64,000 bases of DNA from Mucilaginibacter sp. OK098. Lineage in GTDB: Bacteria; Bacteroidota; Bacteroidia; Sphingobacteriales; Sphingobacteriaceae. The notes beneath the pieces were generated by a model, which worked only from the letters and a program-made list of their open reading frames with translations, was not told the DNA's origin and did no database searches. Both the position numbers and the translations under genes were made by a program. The DNA is taken from assembly GCF_900142915.1 (NCBI RefSeq), contig NZ_FRCM01000001.1, forward strand, positions 682,001-746,000. The letters are read 5' to 3'. Shown here piece by piece: positions 1-10,905 of this stretch (positions within the stretch are counted from its first letter, which is position 1; every line of letters begins with the position of its first letter).

Positions 1-2
1 CC

Positions 3-152
3 AGGGTACCTCCTGCGGGTTGTAGTTGTTTTTGCTATATAGGTTCTGTAAAAGTAAGTCACTCTTGCACTACTTATTGCCCGGGTGATGTAATACCTGG
101 TATTGACCCTGGTTCGCCTTCAAATTGTGGCACTCCTCCTCCGTTGAATTAA
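3..152 (+). CDS. C-terminal end of a small Cys-rich protein (partial)
   Basis: An open frame runs in from the left edge and stops with TAA at 150-152, giving the last 49 residues. The fragment has six cysteines (a CSCFC cluster near its start, then three more) and many Gly/Pro, ending GTPPPLN. This resembles the tails of small exported Cys-rich peptides common in Bacteroidota, but I cannot name a family. The N-terminus and any signal peptide lie outside the window. An AT-rich stretch and a hairpin follow. Confidence 0.45.
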   Translation, partial: RVPPAGCSCFCYIGSVKVSHSCTTYCPGDVIPGIDPGSPSNCGTPPPLN

Positions 153-238
153 TATAATCTTACAAACAGAAAGCCTTTAGATTTTTTTTAAGGGCTTTTT
201 TTATGCTTTTTAAAAAACGATACTTCCCTTAAAACAAC

Positions 239-270
239 AAAGCCCGATCCGCTTTAACGGACCGGGCTTT
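239..270. terminator. Hairpin, probable bidirectional terminator
   Basis: Arms AAAGCCCGATCCG (239-251) and CGGACCGGGCTTT (258-270) pair over 13 positions with one G-T wobble around a 6-nt loop. A-rich and T-rich ends suit termination in either direction. The layout, hairpin then a short GTAC-starting segment, matches the two real tRNA-Leu loci in this window (39.4 and 55.35 kb), where the hairpin is the tRNA terminator. Confidence 0.55.
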
Positions 271-315
271 GTACTCTGAGTCGGAGAAAGGTCGAACAAA
301 TTTTTGGAAGATTTG
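263..315. repeat. Imperfect ~52-bp repeat, copy 1 (tRNA 3'-end-like relic)
   Basis: From CGGGCTTTGTACTC through GGTCGAAC and a T-run to ATTTG this matches 3048-3100 with scattered mismatches. GTAC..GAG.CGG..GGTCGAAC also resembles the discriminator and T-arm end of the minus-strand tRNA-Leu at 39410, but the T-stem is not paired. I read it as a degraded tRNA fragment behind its old terminator. The rest of 316-453 shows no gene. Confidence 0.3.
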
Positions 316-453
316 AAGAAGACAGCGGCTTTAAATTGTTTAGAAACACGCTCATCGCTGCTCTGTTATTAACATAAATGATACATAAAATTGTAGATTT
401 TTTTTATCAATTTTAAATATCACTTCCCCTGAACCAATTATAAACCAATTTTT

Positions 454-2049
454 ATGAAAAAAGATCAACCCTCAAACTCTCCTTTGGCCGTAAATGGCAA
501 ACCCGAGAAATCCGAAGAAAAAACAGGCATAGATCGCCGCCATTTTATTAAAACAGCCGGGATAGGCGCACTGGCATTCAGTATCGTTCCGCGGCACGTG
601 CTTGGCGGTACCGGTTTTATAGCGCCCAGCGATAAATTAACCCTCGCCTATGTAGGCTGCGGCACCCAGGGTATGCGCGAAATGCTGCCGATGCTGGCTG
701 TGCCCGAAATACAGATAATTGCCGTTTGCGATCCCAACCGGGATGCGGTGGGATATAGAGATTGGTCGAAGAACGGTCTTCGCGATGAGATCAGAAGGGC
801 CATCAATAAACCGGATTGGCAGCCGGGCGGTGAAAATATTGTACCCGGCGGCAGGGAAGTGGGAAAAAACGTTGTTGATAGTTTTTATGGCAATATCCGC
901 GCCAGCGACAATTTTAAAGCGTGCACTGCCTATGCAGATTATCGCGAATTGCTGGATAGAGAAAAAGACCTGGATGCAGTGAAGATCATGACGCCTGATC
1001 ACTTGCATGGTCTATTCGCGATCGCTGCATTGAAACGTAATAAACACGTACTTATGCATAAGCCGGTTTCGAACCGCTTACAGGAAGGTAAGGCGGTTAT
1101 TGAATTGGCTCGTCAGAAAACCAATATCGTTACCCACCTGGTGCCCTGGGATTCCAACGGATCGATGGACCAGGTAATGGCGTGGATCAATGACGGTAAG
1201 ATCGGCAAATTGAAGGAGATTCATAACTGGACCAATCGTCCTGTATGGCCGCAGTATCCGACCCTGCCAACTGATAATGTGCCCGTTCCTGACGGCCTTG
1301 ACTGGAACCTATGGCTTGGGCCGGAGGCAGACCGGCCATACTCACCTAATTATACAAATATGGTTTTCCGTGGCTGGTACGATTTCGGTGGCGGTTCCAT
1401 GGCCGATATGGGGCATTATAGTTTGTGGACCGTATTTAATGCGCTGCAATTGACTTCTCCTGAAGTGATCGTGCCGAATTTAACCCACTATGTCGGCATG
1501 GGTGACCACACCCCGAATTTCGTGCACAACGATTTCTCGTTCCCTACAGGGTGTACCGTTAAGTTCAAATACCCTGCTAACGGCGACAGGCCACCTGTTG
1601 ACCTGTTTTGGTGGGATGGGGGTATCCGGCCCACGGTGCCTGAAGAATTAATTGCGATAAACGAGGAAGATCTGCCTGCCGAGGGTATGATGTTCATCGG
1701 TTCAAAAGGCAAGATAATAGCCGGTTTCAATGTGCAGAATCCAAGATTGTTTTCGAAGAAAAAGAAGGAGGTGAAAGCCACTATTGCCCCCAATAACTCT
1801 TATGAGCATAACAAAATGGTGGATGCTTTATCGCTGTTTGCCAAAAGCTGCAAAGCCGGTACGCAGTATCCGGGTAGTTTCCCGGAAGCGGAGGGTCTGA
1901 CAGAAGCCGTAAACTTATATGCAGCATCACTTAGGTCGCAGAAGCTGTTAAAGTATGATGCCGCAACAAGGCAGATTACCAATGTGCCGGATGCAAACAA
2001 ATACCTTTCGAGGAATTATAGAACAGGCTGGGATCCGGCTACAATTTAG
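454..2049 (+). CDS. Tat-exported Gfo/Idh/MocA family oxidoreductase
   Basis: This 531-residue protein belongs to the NAD(P)-dependent Gfo/Idh/MocA dehydrogenases, which oxidise or epimerise sugars and inositols. A twin-arginine signal (RRHFIKTAG, Arg28-Arg29, then a hydrophobic stretch) precedes the Rossmann motif GCGTQG at about 68-73. The cofactor-side TPDHLHG follows at about 180-186, and HKPVSN at about 202-207 stands in place of the usual EKP motif. The mature part is long for the family because of a C-terminal extension typical of Bacteroidota secreted members. It is followed 84 bp downstream by an exported isomerase-like protein, so the two probably act on the same periplasmic sugar. 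The substrate cannot be read from sequence. Confidence 0.85.
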   Translation: MKKDQPSNSPLAVNGKPEKSEEKTGIDRRHFIKTAGIGALAFSIVPRHVLGGTGFIAPSDKLTLAYVGCGTQGMREMLPMLAVPEIQIIAVCDPNRDAVGYRDWSKNGLRDEIRRAINKPDWQPGGENIVPGGREVGKNVVDSFYGNIRASDNFKACTAYADYRELLDREKDLDAVKIMTPDHLHGLFAIAALKRNKHVLMHKPVSNRLQEGKAVIELARQKTNIVTHLVPWDSNGSMDQVMAWINDGKIGKLKEIHNWTNRPVWPQYPTLPTDNVPVPDGLDWNLWLGPEADRPYSPNYTNMVFRGWYDFGGGSMADMGHYSLWTVFNALQLTSPEVIVPNLTHYVGMGDHTPNFVHNDFSFPTGCTVKFKYPANGDRPPVDLFWWDGGIRPTVPEELIAINEEDLPAEGMMFIGSKGKIIAGFNVQNPRLFSKKKKEVKATIAPNNSYEHNKMVDALSLFAKSCKAGTQYPGSFPEAEGLTEAVNLYAASLRSQKLLKYDAATRQITNVPDANKYLSRNYRTGWDPATI

Positions 2050-2133
2050 CCTCACGCCAATCCGCTCCCCGCAGGCGAAGGGGCTAAACTTATTTGATAA
2101 GACAAAAATTCGAGATTAAAAGAATAAACGACA

Positions 2134-2976
2134 ATGGACAGAAGAAAATTTATTGGCCAGAGCGCCATAAGCGCAGGAGCGATGCTCCTGATACCCGGTT
2201 TCCTGCACGCGGCCGCTGCATACAAAACACCAATCGGTTTCCAGACTTACCCCATCCGGGATGTACTTGCAAAGGATTTCGCAGGCACGATGAAAATGAT
2301 GGCTGGCTTAGGGTATCAATATACCGAAATGTGTTACCCGAAGGGATATGCGGGCTCGGGTTTTGGACCCCTTGTTGATGTAAAAGCCACCGATATTAAA
2401 AAAATTATAGAAGATGCCGGCCTTCATTGCCCCAGTTGCCATATTGGTATTGGTAGTTTGAAAGATAATTTTGGAGAGTGTATGGACTTCGCCCACGGAC
2501 TGGGGCTGTCACAGATAGTTGCGCCTGGCCTGGATACTCCCGGGAAAACGATAGCTGATTATAAAATGGCAGCCGGCGATCTCAATAAAATAGCCGAAAA
2601 GATCAAAGCTGAAGGTATGGTTACAGGCTTGCACAATCACAGTGGCGAATTTAAGATGCTGGATGGTGAGCTGATTTACGATGCTATAATGGCTGCGCTT
2701 GACGGCAACCTGGTGAAAATGCAGTTTCAAACCGAAGTAATAACGCTGGGCTATAAAGGCCCGGCCTATTTCGAAAAGTATCCCGGCAGGTTCATCTCTT
2801 CCCACCTGTCAGATTGGACAACAGATAAAAAGCAGGTGCCTATTGGCAAAGGAATTATTGACTGGAAAGAATTTTTTGCCGCTGCTAAAACAGGCGGCGT
2901 TAAGAATTTCTTTGTCGAAATGAACATGGATACCTACAAGTACAGCGCGGAATATATTCATGGTTTGTTAAGTTAG
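2134..2976 (+). CDS. Secreted sugar phosphate isomerase/epimerase-like TIM-barrel protein
   Basis: This 280-residue protein carries a Tat-like leader (MDRRKFIGQSAISAGAMLL) and an AP-endonuclease-2/xylose-isomerase-like TIM barrel. Probable metal or acid-base ligands are Glu65, His103, the LHNHSGEF segment (His167, His169, Glu172), SSHLSD (His224) and FVEMN (Glu262). Family members isomerise or epimerise free or phosphorylated sugars. Export implies a non-phosphorylated substrate. It lies 84 bp after the Gfo/Idh/MocA gene on the same strand, a pairing often seen in Bacteroidota sugar catabolism. The exact reaction is unknown. Confidence 0.8.
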   Translation: MDRRKFIGQSAISAGAMLLIPGFLHAAAAYKTPIGFQTYPIRDVLAKDFAGTMKMMAGLGYQYTEMCYPKGYAGSGFGPLVDVKATDIKKIIEDAGLHCPSCHIGIGSLKDNFGECMDFAHGLGLSQIVAPGLDTPGKTIADYKMAAGDLNKIAEKIKAEGMVTGLHNHSGEFKMLDGELIYDAIMAALDGNLVKMQFQTEVITLGYKGPAYFEKYPGRFISSHLSDWTTDKKQVPIGKGIIDWKEFFAAAKTGGVKNFFVEMNMDTYKYSAEYIHGLLS

Positions 2977-3342
2977 TTCATAAAAATTTGCCATCAGGTT
3001 TTTTTTTGGAATCATATAAACAACAAAACCTTCCTTATAAAGAGGGTCGGGCTTTGTACTCCCGACCATAGAGAGGTCGAACCAATTTTTAAATAATTTG
3101 GTGAAATGTCCTCATTATCAGATATTAAAAAAATAAACATGAAGTAGTGGCTTGCCATGCTATTGATAAAGCTCTTAACGTCTGAGTTTAGATTTATTTT
3201 CCGCCCATTGTATCCTGAAACCTCGCGTACCTAAACCAAAGGAAAAATAAGACTTAAGTCCCCGATTTAAGCAGTCGCGTTTCAGCCCGGGCTATAAAAA
3301 AAGATTTTTACGTCAACAAAAATATCTACATTTACAAAAAAC
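2977..3342. other. Intergenic region with repeat copy 2 (3048-3100)
   Basis: No gene is apparent. Positions 3048-3100 carry the second copy of the ~52-bp repeat seen at 263-315 (GTACTC, then GAGAGGTCGAAC and a T-run). Just before the riboswitch, TACATTTA at 3327-3334 resembles the Bacteroidota -7 box TAnnTTTG and would start transcription near 3340. This is a weak promoter call. Confidence 0.35.
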
Positions 3343-3412
3343 TTTAGGGGTGCCTTGTGCTGAGAAATACCCTTTGAACCTGATGCAGTTAGTACTGCCG
3401 AAGGGAAAAGTA
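3343..3412 (+). promoter_or_regulatory. TPP riboswitch (THI box)
   Basis: The aptamer core is recognisable: AGGGGTGC from 3346, GCTGAGA at about 3359-3365, ACCCTTTGAACCTGAT, then a short variable hairpin (GCAGTTAGTACTGC) and GAAGGGAAAAG ending at about 3410. These match the conserved THI-box elements that bind thiamine pyrophosphate. It lies directly upstream of thiS. A small hairpin (AACAAC / GTTGTT, 3414-3431) follows, but no T-run terminator is seen, so control is more likely at translation of thiS. Confidence 0.95.
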
Positions 3413-3479
3413 GAACAACATTCTTGTTGTTTACCAATCCTCCAACGGGTCCATTCCTATCGTTTAAAAATTAAACACG

Positions 3480-3683
3480 ATGGAAATCACCGTAAATCAA
3501 CAAAGTTATTCCGTTTCAGATACTTGCTGTTTACAGCAAATGCTTGACACTGTTCTTTTGCAGCCGGCAAAAGGCATTGCCATAGCTGTCAACCAGGAAA
3601 TCATTGCTAAAAGCAACTGGCCAAACCATTTCCTGAAACCCGGCGATAACCTCACCATCATCAAAGCAACCCAAGGAGGATAA
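3480..3683 (+). CDS. thiS: Sulfur carrier protein ThiS
   Basis: This 67-residue ubiquitin-like protein ends in Gly-Gly, the site that ThiF adenylates and that is then thiocarboxylated to carry sulfur to ThiG. Length and the GDxLTIIKATQGG ending fit the family. It is the first gene after the TPP riboswitch and ends 18 bp before thiC. It belongs to the thiazole branch and acts with the ThiF and ThiG encoded downstream. Confidence 0.95.
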   Translation: MEITVNQQSYSVSDTCCLQQMLDTVLLQPAKGIAIAVNQEIIAKSNWPNHFLKPGDNLTIIKATQGG

Positions 3684-5585
<1,902 letters not shown>

Positions 5586-5586
5586 T

Positions 5587-6186
5587 ATGGAGCTGATCAT
5601 TATTTCAAACCCGATCCCTGTTGCTAATGAGCCTATGCTCATCAACAACCTGTTTATGGCGGGTTTGAAATGTTTTCATCTTCGGAAACCGGAAAGCGAT
5701 ATTCAATCGATAAAAGATTTATTGAATGGTATTGCATCACGTTTTTATGACCGGATCGCTTTACACCAGTATCATGAGATCGCGTCTGAATACGGGATTA
5801 AAAGATTGCATTATACAGAAAAGGCGCGGGAAGTATTAAGCGTTGAAAAGTGGCAAAATTACCTGGATGAGGGATTTATGTTAAGCACCTCTGTCCATGA
5901 TCTTTCGATACTTCCTTATTTAGGGCATTTTGATTATGTTTTTTATGGGCCGGTATTTAATAGCATATCTAAGCCCGGCCATCAAAGTAAATTAACCGGT
6001 GATTTTAGATTGGATAAAACCAATACCAAACCTCAAGTGATCGCTTTAGGTGGAGTGGAAGTATCCAATTTGCGCCATATCAAGCGAATGGGATTTGATG
6101 GAGCCGCCGTATTGGGGACGCTTTGGAACCAGCCGGATAAGGCGATATCGCGTTTTAATCAATTACAGGAAAATCTGCCAGATTAA
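5587..6186 (+). CDS. ThiE-family protein, probably TenI-like (thiazole tautomerase)
   Basis: I chose the ATG at 5587 (MELIIISNP), directly after the thiC stop. An upstream in-frame start would overlap thiC by over 100 bp. The 199-residue TIM barrel is related to ThiE but lacks its strict motifs: it has FHLRK for VQLRxK and LHYTEKA in place of NDHxxIA...GVHLG. It keeps SVHD, DYVFYGPVF and IALGGV, as in Bacillus TenI, which aromatises the ThiG product. A canonical ThiE follows directly, so the tautomerase role is the better inference. A second thiamine phosphate synthase remains possible. Confidence 0.8.
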   Translation: MELIIISNPIPVANEPMLINNLFMAGLKCFHLRKPESDIQSIKDLLNGIASRFYDRIALHQYHEIASEYGIKRLHYTEKAREVLSVEKWQNYLDEGFMLSTSVHDLSILPYLGHFDYVFYGPVFNSISKPGHQSKLTGDFRLDKTNTKPQVIALGGVEVSNLRHIKRMGFDGAAVLGTLWNQPDKAISRFNQLQENLPD

Positions 6187-6202
6187 ATATAACACGAATA
6201 CC

Positions 6203-6850
6203 ATGATCGATAAACTACATTATATTTCACAGCAACCCGAAAACGGGTCACACCTGACCGCCATTAGCCAGGCATTGGAAGCAGGCTGCAAATGGGTGCA
6301 ACTCCGGGTTAAGAACCAGCCCGCCGATATGATCCTGGAATACGCCATAGAAGCGAACAAGTTATGCAACCAGCATGGTGCGAAATTGATCGTGAATGAC
6401 CACCCTGAGATCGCACTAAAAGCGGGGGCTTATGGTGTACACCTGGGTTTGCAGGATATGTCTGTCACCCAGGCCAGGTGTATCGTGGGTCAAAAAATGA
6501 TCATCGGGGGAACGGCGAATACCTTTCAGCATGTTCAGCAAAGGGTGGCCGAAGGGGTTGACTATATTGGTTGCGGCCCTTACCGGTTCACGACAACCAA
6601 AGAAAAGCTAAGCCCGATTTTAGGTCTGGAAGGCTTTAAGGCCATCATAAAACAAATGCTTGCTGCAAACATGGCCGTTCCCGTTATCGGTATTGGCGGT
6701 GTATTGCCTGACGATATCACCTCGCTGATGGATGCCGGCCTCTATGGTGTTGCGATATCCGGCGCGATTACCAGGGCCGCAGACCCGAAAGCCATTGTTG
6801 ATTATAGCTATCAGCGGTTGAATACCCCGGAAATAAATGAACTTATTTAA
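6203..6850 (+). CDS. thiE: Thiamine phosphate synthase ThiE
   Basis: The protein has 215 residues from the ATG at 6203. The open frame extends upstream only as an overlap with the previous gene. It joins HMP-pyrophosphate to thiazole phosphate. All ThiE signatures are visible: [46 protein letters not shown] and GIGGV, for pyrophosphate, Mg and thiazole binding. It ends 10 bp before the preferred thiG start, or overlaps the alternative start. Confidence 0.93.
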   Translation: MIDKLHYISQQPENGSHLTAISQALEAGCKWVQLRVKNQPADMILEYAIEANKLCNQHGAKLIVNDHPEIALKAGAYGVHLGLQDMSVTQARCIVGQKMIIGGTANTFQHVQQRVAEGVDYIGCGPYRFTTTKEKLSPILGLEGFKAIIKQMLAANMAVPVIGIGGVLPDDITSLMDAGLYGVAISGAITRAADPKAIVDYSYQRLNTPEINELI

Positions 6851-6860
6851 GCAAAACCCC

Positions 6861-7628
6861 ATGTTAACCATAGCCGATAAAATCTTTAATTCCCGTTTAT
6901 TTACCGGAACCGGTAAATTCAGTTCTTCCATTCTGATGGAAGAAGCCCTGCTCGCTTCAGGCTCGGAACTGGTTACCGTTGCCCTCAAACGTGTGGATAT
7001 AAAAAACAATGACCAGGATGACCTGCTCAACCGGCTAAAATATCAGCATATTAATCTTTTACCCAATACGTCGGGTGTGCGTAACGCCAAAGAAGCAGTA
7101 TTTGCAGCACAACTGGCAAGGGAAGCATTAGAAACCAACTGGATAAAACTGGAAATACACCCCGATCCTAAGTACCTGATGCCTGACCCCATCGAAACCC
7201 TAAAAGCGACAGAAGAACTGGCCAAATTGGGCTTTATCGTATTACCTTATATCCACGCTGACCCGGTGCTGTGTAAACGGCTGGAAGATGCGGGCACTTC
7301 GGCAGTGATGCCGCTGGGTTCGCCGATAGGTAGCAATAAGGGTTTAAAAACTATCGATTTTTTAGAGATCATCATCAGCCAGAGCAATGTACCGGTGATT
7401 GTAGATGCAGGCATCGGCTCACCATCTGATGCGGCCTGGGCAATGGAGATCGGCGCCGATGCCGTTTTGGTGAATACCGCTATCGCGGTATCGGGCAACC
7501 CGGTACAAATGGCAAAAGCATTTAAAATGGCTGTAGAAGCCGGACGGCTGGCTTTTGAAGCTAAACTGGCGCTGCCGGTAACTCACGCAGTGGCAAGCAG
7601 CCCCTTAATCTCCTTTTTAGATGAATAA
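6861..7628 (+). CDS. thiG: Thiazole synthase ThiG
   Basis: ThiG forms the thiazole phosphate ring from deoxyxylulose phosphate, ThiS thiocarboxylate and the ThiH product. I chose the ATG at 6861 ([20 protein letters not shown]) because it matches the usual N-terminus and gives 255 residues, close to the family length. An ATG at 6837 would add eight residues and overlap thiE. Motifs include the Schiff-base region VKLE-like [24 protein letters not shown] and [12 protein letters not shown]. It overlaps thiH by 8 bp. Confidence 0.95.
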   Translation: MLTIADKIFNSRLFTGTGKFSSSILMEEALLASGSELVTVALKRVDIKNNDQDDLLNRLKYQHINLLPNTSGVRNAKEAVFAAQLAREALETNWIKLEIHPDPKYLMPDPIETLKATEELAKLGFIVLPYIHADPVLCKRLEDAGTSAVMPLGSPIGSNKGLKTIDFLEIIISQSNVPVIVDAGIGSPSDAAWAMEIGADAVLVNTAIAVSGNPVQMAKAFKMAVEAGRLAFEAKLALPVTHAVASSPLISFLDE

Positions 7629-8736
7629 CTTTAGCGATATTTTCAACACCTATAATTGGGACGAAACCAAAGCGGGCATCTATGCCAAAACGGGGCAAGA
7701 TGTAGAACGGGCATTAGCTGCCAGTAAACGAACGTTGGAAGACTTTAAAGCCCTGGTATCCCCGGCGGCAGCGCCATACCTGGAGCAAATGGCGGCTATC
7801 AGCCAGCAATTGACCCAGAAGCGTTTTGGCAAAGTGATACAAATGTATGTACCGCTTTACCTATCAAATGAGTGTAAAAACATTTGCACCTATTGCGGTT
7901 TTAGCTATGATAATAAGGTAAAGCGCAAAACACTTTTGCCAATGGAGATCATGCAGGAGGTTAGCGTTATTAAAGCTATGGGCTATGACCATGTGCTCTT
8001 AGTGACCGGGGAAGATAACGAAACCGTTCATGTGGACTACTTCAAAAAGGTACTCGATCTGATCCGTCCGCATTTTGCACATATCTCTATGGAAGTGCAG
8101 CCGCTTGACCTGGAAGATTACCTGCAACTAACCCCTTATGGCTTGAACACGGTGCTGGTTTACCAGGAAACCTATCATCAGGAAGATTATAAAAAACACC
8201 ATCCCAAAGGGAAGAAATCCAACTTCAGGTATCGCCTGGAAACCCCTGACAGGCTGGGCCAGGCTGGAATTCACAAAATGGGTTTAGGCATATTGATCGG
8301 CCTGGAAGACTGGCGCACCGATTGTTTTTTCACGGCACTGCACCTTAATTACCTAGAGAAAAATTACTGGCAAACTAAATATAGCCTGTCCTTCCCCCGT
8401 TTGAGGCCATTTAGCGGGGGCTTAGAACCTAAAGTGGAAATGAGCGACCGCGAACTTGTACAGCTGATCTGTGCGTACAGGATATTTAACGAAGAGGTAG
8501 AACTCTCAATGTCCACACGGGAATCTGAAAACTTTCGGAACAATATTGTCAAGTTAGGTATAACCAATATCAGCGCAGGATCAAAAACCAATCCCGGCGG
8601 ATATGCCGTTGAACCGGAGTCGCTGGAACAATTTGAGATCAGCGACGAACGCAGCCCGGAACAAATTGCACAAGTCATCAGATCGCAAGGTTACGAACCG
8701 GTTTGGAAAGATTGGGATAACAGTTTAGCGCAATAG
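7621..8736 (+). CDS. thiH: 2-Iminoacetate synthase ThiH (tyrosine lyase)
   Basis: This 371-residue radical-SAM enzyme cleaves tyrosine to dehydroglycine and p-cresol for thiazole formation. The cluster motif CxxxCxxC is Cys85-Cys89-Cys92 (CKNICTYC). The BATS-type C-terminal region and length fit ThiH. It overlaps thiG by 8 bp, suggesting translational coupling with the partner it works with. The oxygen-dependent glycine oxidase ThiO is not encoded here. Confidence 0.96.
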   Translation: MNNFSDIFNTYNWDETKAGIYAKTGQDVERALAASKRTLEDFKALVSPAAAPYLEQMAAISQQLTQKRFGKVIQMYVPLYLSNECKNICTYCGFSYDNKVKRKTLLPMEIMQEVSVIKAMGYDHVLLVTGEDNETVHVDYFKKVLDLIRPHFAHISMEVQPLDLEDYLQLTPYGLNTVLVYQETYHQEDYKKHHPKGKKSNFRYRLETPDRLGQAGIHKMGLGILIGLEDWRTDCFFTALHLNYLEKNYWQTKYSLSFPRLRPFSGGLEPKVEMSDRELVQLICAYRIFNEEVELSMSTRESENFRNNIVKLGITNISAGSKTNPGGYAVEPESLEQFEISDERSPEQIAQVIRSQGYEPVWKDWDNSLAQ

Positions 8737-8738
8737 GT

Positions 8739-9785
8739 ATGTTAAAAGGCGAAGAACTCAAACGGTATAGCAGGCAGATCATTTTACCTGAGATCGGAAT
8801 AACAGGGCAGGAAAAACTAAAGAACGCTAAAGTGCTGATGATCGGCGCTGGCGGTTTGGGCTGCCCTGTGTTGCAATACCTGGTTGCAGCCGGGGTCGGT
8901 GAGATCGGTATCGTAGATGCTGATATCGTGGATATCAGCAACCTGCACCGGCAGATCTTATACGGCCTGAATGATGTTGGTGGCTTAAAGGCGGTCCTTG
9001 CCAAAGAAAAACTCGAATTGCTCAATCCGCATACTTTTATTACGGCTTATCCGGTACGCTTTACATCAGTTAATGCGGAAGCTATTTGCGGGGTTTATGA
9101 CATGGTGATCGATGGCTCCGATAATTTTGAGACACGTTATCTGGTCAATGATACCTGTGTGGCTTTAAATAAGCCGCTTGTATTTGGTTCTATATTTAAG
9201 TTTGAAGGTCATGTATCTGTGTTTAATTATCAGGATGGACCCGATTACAGAGATGTATTTCCCGAAACACCGCCAGCTGATGAAGTTTCCAATTGTGCCG
9301 GGATCGGTGTGTTGGGTGTTTTGCCCGGCATCATAGGAACCTATATGGCAAATGAAGCTATCAAGATCATTTGCGGTATTGGCGAAACCCTGTCGGGTAA
9401 ATTGATGACCATGAGTGCGCTTGATAACACCACTAGTATTTTTAAAGTCGGGAAACTACAAAAACAGGTTCAGGTAAAAAACATCACCACAGTGGCGCCC
9501 GCACCTGCCGATGAGCTAACGATAGACGAACTGAATGCGTGGCTAAGCGAATCTGCAGATCAAATCTACCTGGTTGATGTGCGTGAAACGTATGAGTTTG
9601 AAGATTATAATATCGGTGGGATCAACATTCCTTTATACGAATTGAAAGAACATATTGATGAATTGCCGCAGGACAAAAAATTGATATTTTGTTGCCAGAC
9701 CGGTCAGCGCAGTAAGATGGCGATCCAACTATTAAAGCCTTTGTACAAAGGCGAAATGTACAGTTTAAAAAACGGGGTGATCTAA
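8739..9785 (+). CDS. thiF: ThiF/MoeB-type adenylyltransferase with C-terminal rhodanese domain
   Basis: The 348-residue protein has an N-terminal E1-like domain (about 1-240; nucleotide motif GAGGLGCP at 37-44, DGSDNFETR) and a C-terminal rhodanese domain (about 255-345) with loop CQTGQRS, catalytic Cys319. It should adenylate the ThiS Gly-Gly end and deliver sulfur itself. The two CxxC pairs that hold zinc in E. coli ThiF and MoeB are missing: the first is replaced by a YRDVFPE segment. Its place between thiH and thiD favours ThiF, though it may also serve MoaD. Confidence 0.88.
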   Translation: MLKGEELKRYSRQIILPEIGITGQEKLKNAKVLMIGAGGLGCPVLQYLVAAGVGEIGIVDADIVDISNLHRQILYGLNDVGGLKAVLAKEKLELLNPHTFITAYPVRFTSVNAEAICGVYDMVIDGSDNFETRYLVNDTCVALNKPLVFGSIFKFEGHVSVFNYQDGPDYRDVFPETPPADEVSNCAGIGVLGVLPGIIGTYMANEAIKIICGIGETLSGKLMTMSALDNTTSIFKVGKLQKQVQVKNITTVAPAPADELTIDELNAWLSESADQIYLVDVRETYEFEDYNIGGINIPLYELKEHIDELPQDKKLIFCCQTGQRSKMAIQLLKPLYKGEMYSLKNGVI

Positions 9786-9786
9786 G

Positions 9787-10620
9787 ATGAGCAAATATAA
9801 ATACCCGGTAGTACTGAGCATTGCCGGATCAGACAGTGGCGGAGGGGCCGGTATACAGGCCGATCTAAAAACGATAAGCGCCCTGGGTTGTTTTGCAACC
9901 ACGGCTATCACCGCGGTTACGGTACAAAATACCTTAGGTGTTAGTGGTATTCACCCTATTCCAGTCGAGTTTGTAAAAGCGCAGATCAAAGCGGTGATGG
10001 ATGATCTTAAACCCTCTGCGATTAAGATCGGGATGATGCACAGCGCCGAATTGGCTATTGGCATTGCCGAAGCCTTAAGTGGATATCCCAATGTCCCGGT
10101 TATTTTCGACCCGGTGATGGTGGCGTCCAGTGGCGACCGTTTGATCGCCGGGGATACTGTGGAAACTTTAAAAAAATACTTGTTCCCTATAGCCGCATTA
10201 GTGACTCCCAATTTAGATGAAGCGGCTATCCTTGCCGGAATGGACATCAAAACCCCCGGCGATATGAAAACGGCCGCTGCACGGATCATGGAATACGGTT
10301 GTCATGCAGTACTGATCAAAGGAGGACATCTAAAAGGCCCTGACCTGTTTGATGTTTACCTGGACAAAGAGGGTAATGAGCGTATTTTCAGATCTACAGC
10401 TATTGATACCGTTAATACACATGGAACAGGATGCAGCCTCTCATCTGCCATTGCTTCTTTTACAGCATTAGGAAACGATCTGAATATTTCCATATCAAAC
10501 AGTAAAAAATATATTCAACAGGCAATAGAGCAGGGCAGGGATGTAAAGACTGGAGAAGGTCACGGTCCGCTGAACCACTTTTTTGATCCCCAAAAATTAG
10601 TGAAATGTGAAATAGAGTGA
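9787..10620 (+). CDS. thiD: Hydroxymethylpyrimidine/phosphomethylpyrimidine kinase ThiD
   Basis: This 277-residue ribokinase-fold enzyme phosphorylates HMP and HMP-phosphate to HMP-pyrophosphate for ThiE. N-terminal IAGSDSGGGAGIQADLKT and the anion-hole motif NTHGTGCSLSSAIA are textbook. It starts 1 bp after the thiF stop and is the last gene of the operon. A perfect hairpin follows 38 bp downstream. Confidence 0.96.
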   Translation: MSKYKYPVVLSIAGSDSGGGAGIQADLKTISALGCFATTAITAVTVQNTLGVSGIHPIPVEFVKAQIKAVMDDLKPSAIKIGMMHSAELAIGIAEALSGYPNVPVIFDPVMVASSGDRLIAGDTVETLKKYLFPIAALVTPNLDEAAILAGMDIKTPGDMKTAAARIMEYGCHAVLIKGGHLKGPDLFDVYLDKEGNERIFRSTAIDTVNTHGTGCSLSSAIASFTALGNDLNISISNSKKYIQQAIEQGRDVKTGEGHGPLNHFFDPQKLVKCEIE

Positions 10621-10658
10621 GTCGGCTTGGCAGGAAGCTACCCCTGTTTATAGAAAAT

Positions 10659-10691
10659 ATTGTTGAGTTCTTTATGAAAGAACTCAACAAT
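10659..10691 (+). terminator. Perfect hairpin after the thi operon
   Basis: Arms ATTGTTGAGTTCTTT (10659-10673) and AAAGAACTCAACAAT (10677-10691) pair without mismatch around the loop ATG. There is no T-run after it, so it could stabilise the mRNA 3' end or terminate weakly rather than act as a classic intrinsic terminator. The remaining gap to 10905 shows nothing else. Confidence 0.6.
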
Positions 10692-10905
10692 GGGTGGATA
10701 CAGAAATTTTTTAGTTATTCTAAAGCAAAGGATTAAAGCATTAAGTTTATCTAAGAAAATGTTGCGATTATAGCTTGTAAGCCCCTGCGAATGAAACCCT
10801 ACTAAAATTGAGGTAAGCTAAAGTAAAAAGTTGACCCTTTACCTTAAGCAAAGGATAATTTATTAGATAAATGGCGGTTACTGCATCATTGAATTTAACA
10901 CCTGT

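Noticed and set aside
6620..7030. 136-residue minus-strand frame across thiE/thiG
   Set aside because: It overlaps two certain thiamine genes and has no family signature.
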